Below are positions 23,440 through 29,775 of a stretch of DNA of 29,775 nucleotides, in pieces. Under the pieces are notes generated by a model. The model searched no databases. It was not told the DNA's origin and saw only the letters and a list, made by a program, of their open reading frames with translations. Position numbers and translations under genes: made by a program. The stretch spans positions 1 through 29,775 of the forward strand of contig JBJXFP010000046.1 of the NCBI GenBank assembly GCA_046155615.1, in the 5' to 3' direction. Within the stretch, counting starts at the first letter, position 1, and each line of letters opens with the position of its first letter. Origin of the DNA: JANNVZ01 sp046155615. GTDB lineage: Bacteria; Bacteroidota; Bacteroidia; Flavobacteriales_D; Sanyastnellaceae.

Positions 23440-23629
23440 ATTGTTTTGCTTTCTTGATAAGATTAGGCCATTTGGCAGCGGTGAAATAAAGCTCAATACT
23501 TTCCCAAAAACCAATCGGATTTCACACAGCAAGCAAAATGAAGTGATTGTGATTTGTTCTCTTCATTTTTATTCTGCAAGACCTATTATTGCTACCTCTT
23601 GCAAATCTTTAGAAATCCTGCATTTTAGT

Positions 23630-26600
23630 ATGAAACACACATTTTTTTATCTGGCGCAAGTATGCGCCTTTTGCTTGCTCTGCAATTTCTCATTTTCTCA
23701 AAGCGCATACGAGCGCGGCTGGCAAGCCTTTAACGAGAACAACCGCGAAGAAGCCAACAAACTTTTTACAGAAGCTACAGAAAACACGGCCACTGCTGCT
23801 GATGCATGGTTATCGTTAGCCTTGCTGGACTACAGTATGGACAAAGATGCCGAGTCGCATGCACGTTTTCTCACCTTTCTCAACACAAGCAGCAACCCAT
23901 ATCCAGCGGCATACGCACTGTGGACCACAAGCATTGGCTTCAGTTACAACGGCAAACTTTCAAAACTTGATCTGGCTGCTTTTAAGAAGATGTTGGCCGA
24001 CCCAAACTGCAACGGCACCATGCGGGCTATGATAAATCACCGCATGGCGGAGCATTTGGAATCCATCAACCAATGGAAAAAAGCGTGGGCGGAGTATGCT
24101 AAAGTAGGAAGCATTACCAACTGGCAGGTAGCCGGCACCTTTGACAACACAAGCGGAAGCGGCTTCAACAAAACCTTCGGCCCTATAGAAAACCCACAGG
24201 CCGATGCCAAATTCCAAAACAAGGTGGAAGCAGAAGTGAGCTGGTATGATGTGCCGGTAGAAAAAACCAATCGCTGGTTCGATTTTGATCTCTACTTCAG
24301 CATGGGCAACAGCATCATGTATGCACAAACTTTTGTGAATGCGCCTTCTGCGCAAAAGGCATGGCTGTTCAGCGGTGTGTCAGGTTCAGTAAAAATTTGG
24401 GTGAATGACAAACTGGTGGTGAAGGAGCAGGAAGAAAGAAATTGTGACATAGATACCTATTGCAACAGCATAGAGCTGAACAAGGGATACAACAGAATAT
24501 TGGTACAAATAGGAGAGAGTGAAACCAACGCAGCCAACTTCATGCTTCGCATCTGTGATGAGAACGGAGTAGCCATTCCCGGCCTCACTTCGGTGGCAGA
24601 AGCACAAGACTACGACAAGGCTGAGAGCTATACCAGCGAATCGAAAGTGCAGTTTGCCGAGGCATACTATACCGAAGTGCTGAAAGAGAACCCCAACGGT
24701 GTGTTAGAACATATACTGCTTGCAAACACTTACCTGCGCAATGACAAAAAATTCGAATCGCGCAAGACTATGAAGGCAGCCAGTGCCCTTGCTCCGCGCA
24801 ATACTCTGGTGAGCATTTATGCCATACAGGCATTTGCCCGTGACAATAACAACACCGACCTCACTAAAGAACGCGAGAAACTGAAGAAGAACGATCCAAA
24901 AAGCATACAAGTACTAAAAGTGCTGGTGGACGAAGCCGAAGATCGCGAAGACTATGACGAGTCAGAGAGGCTGGTAGGAGAGATAGAAGAACTGTACGGC
25001 AACAGCAAGTATCTCGAGCTGCAAAAGCTGGGCATATTGGCCAGAAAACAAAAGACCGAAGAAGTAATAGATGGTGTGAATGAATACTACCTGAAATACA
25101 AGGACGATGCAGAAGCAGTGATGCTCAAATACAGTTTTCAATCGCAGGTAACCCAGAACACTGCGGCCAGTATGAAAATTTTGCAGAAATACCTGAAGAC
25201 CAATTACAACCAGAGTATGGAGGACGAAGTGATAAACAACCTCTTTGACCTTGGGCAAGCATCACAGGGTTTAGCCATGATGGAAAAAAGATTGGTGAAC
25301 TATCCGCACAGCGTAGGCCTCATCAGTAATCTGAGCACCATCTATGAAAACCTACAGCAGTATGCGCGCGCTGAGTCCTATGCAAAACGTGCATTGGAGT
25401 TTGCTCCATACCATGCCTACTACTCAGAACGTATAGCCAGCCTGCATCAGCAGCAAGGCAAAAACAGCGAAGCAGAAGAGTTGTACGAACGCGCCATTTA
25501 CTTAGACCCTACCTCTTACGATGCCCGAGAACAATTGCGCAAGTTGCAAGAGAAGGAAGAACTATTTGACCAATTCGAAAAGGTAGATGCGGAAAAAATC
25601 TACAAAGAGTCGCCCGATGCAAGCAAGTTTCCTGATGACGACAGCCACATGCTCATTTACGATAATCAGCGCCTTGTTTATCCAGAAGGCGCATCAGAAG
25701 AAAAAGTGGAGCTGCTTGTAAAAGTCTTTAACCAGGCAGGAATTGACTCCTGGAAAGAATACCGCATATACACCAGCGGATCGCAGCGCCTCATCATGGA
25801 CAAAGCTGAAGTGTACAAAAAGGATGGAAGCATAATAGATGCAGAAAGCAATTACAACTATGCAGTATTTACAGACCTCGAAGCGGGGGATGCCATTCAC
25901 CTGAAATATCGCCTGCGCAATTACAACTACGGAAAATTAGCAAAGCACTTTTGGGATCAGTTCAACTTCCAGTTTGGCAAGCCTGTGGCTCATGCACGTT
26001 ACAGCCTGCTGGTGCCCAAAGACTACAAGTTTCAACACGAAATACTGAATGGTGACATCACACCAACGGTGAAGGATGTGGAAGAAATGAAAATGTATGT
26101 ATGGGAAGTGCGCGATCAGAAATCAATTAAATACGAGAATGCCATGCCACCCTTGGTGGACATAGCTCCCACGCTCGACATCTCAACACTGCCCGACTGG
26201 AAATATGTAGCCAACTGGTACAGCGATCTTTCCTCAGCACACGCCAAGCAGGACTTTGAAATTAAAGAAACACATGCGGAAATATTTCAGGACGCACCGG
26301 CTAACTTATCAGAACTTGAGAAAGCCAGAATGATCTACAACCACATAGTACAAAATGTGAGCTACAGCCAGGTGCCATTCAGACAAGGCCCCATCATACC
26401 TCAAAAAGCATCGCGCACCATGCGCACTAAACTGGGCGACTGCAAGGATGTGAGCACACTCTTCGTAGCTCTTTGCAAAGAATCCGGCATCAAAGCCAAC
26501 CTGCTGCTGGTGGATACCAAAGACAACGGAAGGCAACACATGAACCTGCCGAGCATAGATTTCAACCACTGCATAGCCCGTGCGATGTGCGATGGCAAAC

Positions 26601-27385
26601 CTTACTACGTAGAACTCACCAATCAGAAACTCTCATTCACAAGCCTGCCTGAGATGGATGTAAATGCCCGTGTGCTTTTGATTCCCAACGATGTGGATAG
26701 CACCTTCGAAGGACTTACCAGTCTTGCTCCCAAAAACAGACCGCTGAACACACTTGAAAGAATTTCAGAAGTGAATGTGGAAAGCACAGATCTGTTAGTG
26801 AATCGCAAGACCATACGCAGTGGCTCCATGGCCAGCAGCACACGCAGCACTTATGCAGACATTGGCAAAGAGGAGCAGGAAAAGGAAATGACAAGTGCCA
26901 TCGCATCGGGTCATACCAATCAGGTGAAATTGCTGGGTCTCAACTTTGGCAACCTGAAGGGCCGCGAAGACACCATACACTATCAATGTAAGTACCGCGT
27001 GAGCAATGAAGTGAATGATGTGGTAGGCATGAAGATTTTCAAAATGCCATGGGCGGATAAAATGAGCACGCTTGATTTTGTCTCACTTGAAACCCGCAAA
27101 TCACCCTTTGTGATGTTTGAACAATTCGGTCCTGAGGTGGTGCGCGAAGTGATCACATTCAATGTGCCTGCCGGTAAAACATTGGCCGAGGTACCCAAAA
27201 ATGTGAAGTACACCTGCACCGCTGCAGAGTATAGCATAACGTATGTGAAGGCCGGAAACAAGCTTACTGCAACGCGCGAATTCAAATTGAAAAAGGAATA
27301 TGTTGAGTTGAATGAATACGCTGAGTTTCGTGATTTCTTCAACAAAGTGATGGAAGCAGACACTAAGCAGATAGCGCTGAAGTAA
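23630..27385 (+). CDS. TPR / beta-sandwich / DUF3857 / transglutaminase-like exported protein
   Basis: A 1251-residue protein from the ATG at 23630 (signal peptide MKHTFFYLAQVCAFCLLCNFSFSQ); the frame extends upstream to 23393, overlapping the divergent gene, which is not a credible start. In order: N-terminal TPR helices (about 25-190); a beta-sandwich of PA14/carbohydrate-binding character (about 200-345, WLFSGVSGSVKIWVNDKLVV); a long TPR array (about 350-660, AEELYERAIYLDPTSYDARE); DUF3857 (about 665-880); and a transglutaminase-like fold (about 890-1010). The last carries the catalytic Cys938 in LGDCKDVSTLF and His980 in FNHCIARA. The third triad position, Asp in most relatives, is Glu995 (YYVELT). 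A beta-rich tail ends the protein. It is probably periplasmic or outer-membrane-facing; the substrate is unknown. Confidence 0.9.
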   Translation: MKHTFFYLAQVCAFCLLCNFSFSQSAYERGWQAFNENNREEANKLFTEATENTATAADAWLSLALLDYSMDKDAESHARFLTFLNTSSNPYPAAYALWTTSIGFSYNGKLSKLDLAAFKKMLADPNCNGTMRAMINHRMAEHLESINQWKKAWAEYAKVGSITNWQVAGTFDNTSGSGFNKTFGPIENPQADAKFQNKVEAEVSWYDVPVEKTNRWFDFDLYFSMGNSIMYAQTFVNAPSAQKAWLFSGVSGSVKIWVNDKLVVKEQEERNCDIDTYCNSIELNKGYNRILVQIGESETNAANFMLRICDENGVAIPGLTSVAEAQDYDKAESYTSESKVQFAEAYYTEVLKENPNGVLEHILLANTYLRNDKKFESRKTMKAASALAPRNTLVSIYAIQAFARDNNNTDLTKEREKLKKNDPKSIQVLKVLVDEAEDREDYDESERLVGEIEELYGNSKYLELQKLGILARKQKTEEVIDGVNEYYLKYKDDAEAVMLKYSFQSQVTQNTAASMKILQKYLKTNYNQSMEDEVINNLFDLGQASQGLAMMEKRLVNYPHSVGLISNLSTIYENLQQYARAESYAKRALEFAPYHAYYSERIASLHQQQGKNSEAEELYERAIYLDPTSYDAREQLRKLQEKEELFDQFEKVDAEKIYKESPDASKFPDDDSHMLIYDNQRLVYPEGASEEKVELLVKVFNQAGIDSWKEYRIYTSGSQRLIMDKAEVYKKDGSIIDAESNYNYAVFTDLEAGDAIHLKYRLRNYNYGKLAKHFWDQFNFQFGKPVAHARYSLLVPKDYKFQHEILNGDITPTVKDVEEMKMYVWEVRDQKSIKYENAMPPLVDIAPTLDISTLPDWKYVANWYSDLSSAHAKQDFEIKETHAEIFQDAPANLSELEKARMIYNHIVQNVSYSQVPFRQGPIIPQKASRTMRTKLGDCKDVSTLFVALCKESGIKANLLLVDTKDNGRQHMNLPSIDFNHCIARAMCDGKPYYVELTNQKLSFTSLPEMDVNARVLLIPNDVDSTFEGLTSLAPKNRPLNTLERISEVNVESTDLLVNRKTIRSGSMASSTRSTYADIGKEEQEKEMTSAIASGHTNQVKLLGLNFGNLKGREDTIHYQCKYRVSNEVNDVVGMKIFKMPWADKMSTLDFVSLETRKSPFVMFEQFGPEVVREVITFNVPAGKTLAEVPKNVKYTCTAAEYSITYVKAGNKLTATREFKLKKEYVELNEYAEFRDFFNKVMEADTKQIALK

Positions 27386-27406
27386 ACAGCAATTTCATTA
27401 TGGCAT

Positions 27407-27437
27407 AAAAACGCCCCACATCAAAAGGGGCGTTTTT
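27407..27437. terminator. Bidirectional intrinsic terminator between converging genes
   Basis: AAAAACGCCCC (27407-27417) is perfectly complementary to GGGGCGTTTTT (27427-27437) with a 9-nt loop. Both strands therefore read a GC stem followed by five T. It serves the DUF3857 gene (ends 27385) and the lipoprotein gene ending at 27472 on the other strand. Confidence 0.92.
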
Positions 27438-27471
27438 GTTTTCTGAATTATCTCGAATTGGTGCCCAACTA

Positions 27472-28047
27472 TCAAGGCGGATAAGGCCCGTTGTAGTTCA
27501 TGCATGGCAGGCCGCCCCAAGCGCACTGGTTGTGATGGTTAAAGGTGTGCACATTTGAAGAGTCCTTGTGAACTATGAAAGAATATTCTGCAGTCAGCAA
27601 CCATCGTTCAATGCACTTCTTGTTTATTTCGGAATAGGATTGTGTAGCCACACTGTGTTTGCTCAGCAGCATTTTGAAATACGCGCTGTCCACTTTGTTG
27701 TCATACACCACACAATAGGAACCTGGTTCCAATTGCATTTCAGCCAAGCCATCAGCAAGGCTGTTTAACGATGCAATGGGTGTAATTCTCGGATCGTTGT
27801 TGCTGCCCTTTTTGATGTGCAGTTTTTTTCCTGACAGCGGTTGTGGAGTGGCAAGTTCAATCAGCAACTCATCGGGTGGTTCTGCGCCACCGCAGTAGCT
27901 GCTGGTTTGAGTCAGATAGATTTTCACATCTATCACATTGGAGTTTGCCTTTTGTTCAGATACCACCTGTTTTGATGGACATGAACACAATATGCAACCA
28001 ACCAGAAAGCTGAAAATGCACAATGCTATTTTATGGTGGTTGATCAT
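27472..28047 (-). CDS. Cys-rich hypothetical lipoprotein, coupled to comM
   Basis: A 191-residue protein from the ATG at 28047, whose ATGA overlaps the comM stop by 4 nt. A TTG nine bases further upstream is possible but less likely. The signal segment MINHHKIALCIFSFLVGCIL is followed by CSC; the lipobox LCS-Cys23 is imperfect but acceptable. The mature part has spaced motifs TQTSSYCGGAEPPDELL, PLSGKKLHIKKG, PGSYCVVYDN and CIERW, and it ends HHNQCAWGGLPCMNYNGPYPP without its first residues. The SSYCGGAxPPxE and CxWGxPCxxYxGPxPP motifs are ones I recall from unnamed Bacteroidota lipoproteins. Six or more Cys suggest disulfides. The role is unknown; comM is a DNA-processing helicase and gives no obvious clue. 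Confidence 0.8.
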   Translation of the reverse strand: MINHHKIALCIFSFLVGCILCSCPSKQVVSEQKANSNVIDVKIYLTQTSSYCGGAEPPDELLIELATPQPLSGKKLHIKKGSNNDPRITPIASLNSLADGLAEMQLEPGSYCVVYDNKVDSAYFKMLLSKHSVATQSYSEINKKCIERWLLTAEYSFIVHKDSSNVHTFNHHNQCAWGGLPCMNYNGPYPP

Positions 28048-29582
28048 CCTGCCCAATTTTCTCGGTCAAGGCTGCGGTATTGGATGGCCTCAGCCAGGTG
28101 CTCTGTTCTGATGTCTTCGCTTGCTGCCAGGTCTGCTATGGTGCGCGCCACTTTCAATATGCGGTCGTATGCACGCGCACTTAGTTTGAGCCTGTCCATG
28201 GCTGTGCGTAGCAGTTTGTTTCCGGCTTCATCTATGGCACAAAGTTCTTTCAGCAGTTTGCTGTCCATTTGTGCGTTGCAAAAAATATTCGTGCGATTTT
28301 CATAGCGAGCCTCCTGCACTTGCCGTGCTTTTATGACACGTTCTCTTATGCTGCTGCTGCCTTCACCAACAGACTTGTCGCTCAATTCATCGTAGCTCAC
28401 CGGTGTCACCTCTATGTGTATGTCTATGCGATCCAGCAATGGGCCACTCACTTTGTTCAGGTACTTCTGCACTACACCATAGGCACATACACATTCCTTT
28501 TCAGGATGGTTGTAAAAGCCGCAAGGGCATGGATTCATGCTTGCCACCAGCATGAAACTTGCCGGATATTCTATGGAGAATTTGCTTCGCGAAATGGTGA
28601 TGGTGCGATCTTCCAATGGCTGGCGCATCACCTCCAGCACAGTGCGTTTGAATTCCGGCAACTCATCTAAGAACAACACACCATGATGAGCCAACGAAAT
28701 CTCACCGGGCTGTGGAAAACTGCCACCACCTACCAATGCCACATCACTGATGGTATGATGGGGAGATCGAAACGGACGCACACTTATCAGTGCGTCCTCC
28801 TTTTTTAATCTTCCTGCTACGCTATGAATTTTTGTTGTCTCCAATGCTTCCTGCAAATTGAGTGGAGGCAATATGGTAGGGAGTCTTTTGGCAAGCATTG
28901 TCTTGCCTGCACCGGGCGGGCCAATGAGAATAACGTTGTGGCCGCCTGCTGCGGCTATTTCAAATGCGCGCTTGATATTCTCTTGTCCTTTTACATCTGA
29001 AAAATCAACTGCGTAACTATCAAGGCGATTGTAAAATTCTTCGCGGGTATTCACGATAGTTTTTTCAGGCATTGCATCGCCATTGAAGAAGTCAATCACC
29101 TGACGGATATGCTCAACACCATACACATCTAAGTCGCTAACAATGGCCGCTTCGCGCGCGTTCTGTGCGGGTACAAACATTCCTTTGAATCCTTCTTTGC
29201 GAGCTTGCACTGCTATTGGTAGCGCACCTTTTATTGGTCGCAAACCTCCATCCAAACTCAACTCACCCATGATGATGAATTGCTCAAGTCCTTCTGCTTT
29301 CACCTGACTGGTAGCAGCCAATATGCCAATGGCAAGAGGCAGGTCGTAAGCTGTTCCTTCTTTACGAATATCTGCGGGCGCCATATTCACAGTGATGTTG
29401 CGCACGGGCAATGTGTAACCACTATTGGTGAGTGCCGCCTTGATGCGTTGTTGTGCTTCCTTTACTGAAGCATCGGGCAAGCCCACTATGGCCATCTGCG
29501 CACCTTTGTCCACATTCACCTCTATGGTGATGGTGGCTGCATTCACGCCAAACACTGCGGAGCCAAAGGTTTTAACGAGCAT
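28044..29582 (-). CDS. comM: YifB/ComM family Mg-chelatase-like AAA+ ATPase
   Basis: A 512-residue cytosolic protein of the normal family length. The N-terminal ChlI-like domain (about 1-170, IEVNVDKGAQMAIVGLPDASVKEAQQR) precedes the AAA+ module with Walker A GPPGAGKTML (about 220-229) and Walker B VLFLDELPEF (about 300). A Cys cluster MNPCPCG...ECVC (about 350-370) may bind metal. The C-terminal helical domain ends with ARTIADLAASEDI. ComM-type proteins form hexameric helicases that promote branch migration during uptake-linked recombination in transformable bacteria; the family is also widespread in species not known to be competent. It starts 15 bases after gmhA and overlaps the lipoprotein gene, so all three are probably one transcript. 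Confidence 0.94.
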   Translation of the reverse strand: MLVKTFGSAVFGVNAATITIEVNVDKGAQMAIVGLPDASVKEAQQRIKAALTNSGYTLPVRNITVNMAPADIRKEGTAYDLPLAIGILAATSQVKAEGLEQFIIMGELSLDGGLRPIKGALPIAVQARKEGFKGMFVPAQNAREAAIVSDLDVYGVEHIRQVIDFFNGDAMPEKTIVNTREEFYNRLDSYAVDFSDVKGQENIKRAFEIAAAGGHNVILIGPPGAGKTMLAKRLPTILPPLNLQEALETTKIHSVAGRLKKEDALISVRPFRSPHHTISDVALVGGGSFPQPGEISLAHHGVLFLDELPEFKRTVLEVMRQPLEDRTITISRSKFSIEYPASFMLVASMNPCPCGFYNHPEKECVCAYGVVQKYLNKVSGPLLDRIDIHIEVTPVSYDELSDKSVGEGSSSIRERVIKARQVQEARYENRTNIFCNAQMDSKLLKELCAIDEAGNKLLRTAMDRLKLSARAYDRILKVARTIADLAASEDIRTEHLAEAIQYRSLDRENWAG

Positions 29583-29597
29583 TTAATTGCAGAAAAT

Positions 29598-29775
29598 TTA
29601 GTTGTGTTTCTCTATATAATCAATCAACGCATGTATCACTTTGATGTGCACCTCCTGAATGCGATCAGCATAGTCGAACCATGGCACACGCACTTCTACA
29701 TCGCAGAGTGTGGCAAGCTGGCCACCATCTTTTCCTGTCAGGCCAATCACCTTCATGCCTTTTGCCTTCGCTGCC
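29598..29775 (-). CDS. gmhA: Phosphoheptose isomerase (SIS domain), C-terminal end (partial)
   Basis: The window cuts this gene; only the last 58 residues are seen. KGMKVIGLTGKDGGQLATLCD followed by VEVRVPWFDYADRIQEVH and a closing helix IKVIHALIDYIEKHN match the end of GmhA. GmhA converts sedoheptulose 7-phosphate to glycero-manno-heptose 7-phosphate, the first step to ADP-heptose for the LPS inner core. The conserved ADRIQEVHIKVIH block carries active-site Gln and His residues of the family. A related SIS-domain protein such as DiaA cannot be ruled out from this fragment. It is the first visible gene of a gmhA-comM-lipoprotein unit. Confidence 0.88.
   Translation of the reverse strand, partial: AAKAKGMKVIGLTGKDGGQLATLCDVEVRVPWFDYADRIQEVHIKVIHALIDYIEKHN

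Noticed and set aside
23393..23629. 79-codon upstream extension of the DUF3857 protein
   Set aside because: It overlaps the start of the divergent carbonic anhydrase-like gene and puts a normal signal peptide in the middle of the protein.

Overview
The window is from a Bacteroidota chromosome, probably an environmental Chitinophagales- or Sphingobacteriales-like lineage. The evidence is lineage-specific protein types: type IX secretion (T9SS) type A and type B C-terminal sorting domains, a choice-of-anchor L domain, TPR/PD40/OmpA (PorE-like) proteins, a TonB-dependent receptor with an N-terminal carboxypeptidase-regulatory-like domain, DUF4924, and a DUF3857/transglutaminase protein. Start codons sit in A-rich contexts without clear Shine-Dalgarno sites, as is usual in this phylum. 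There are no rRNA or tRNA genes, CRISPR arrays, insertion sequences or phage genes.

Layout. (1) 1-1125: the end of purH, then a short accessory patch with three copies of a REP-like palindromic repeat around an AT-rich orphan gene for a small exported protein. (2) 1125-11739, all minus strand: a TPR/PD40 envelope protein; an ArsC/Spx-like thioredoxin-fold protein; a 1120-residue choice-of-anchor L protein with seven Ig/PKD-like repeats and a T9SS type B signal; a likely operon of an 87-residue conserved small protein, an OmpH/Skp-like chaperone and DUF4924; kdsB; and a TonB-dependent receptor. (3) 11962-22772, plus strand: a 1644-residue multidomain T9SS type A surface protein; a PorE-like TPR/PD40/OmpA protein; kdsD; tatC; and a small lipoprotein. 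(4) 22924-27385: a gamma-class carbonic anhydrase-like hexapeptide protein (minus), divergent from a 1251-residue TPR/beta-sandwich/DUF3857/transglutaminase protein (plus). (5) 27472-29775, minus strand: gmhA (partial), comM and a Cys-rich lipoprotein, the last coupled to comM by a 4-nt ATGA overlap.

The common theme is building and decorating the outer envelope. kdsD, kdsB and gmhA supply Kdo and heptose for the LPS core. The OmpH-like protein is a candidate outer-membrane-protein chaperone. The PD40/OmpA proteins resemble T9SS-associated peptidoglycan-anchored periplasmic components. Two giant proteins carry T9SS sorting signals. TatC exports folded proteins across the inner membrane. These genes lie in several transcription units, not one operon.

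I found no clear new defence, mobile or biosynthetic system. The points most worth a second look are the composite palindromic repeat that flanks an AT-rich orphan gene and supplies part of a neighbouring stop codon, a nested inverted repeat after the DUF4924 gene, the Cys-rich lipoprotein coupled to comM, and a transglutaminase-like protein with Glu where Asp is usual in the catalytic triad. Four good intrinsic terminators separate the right-hand units.
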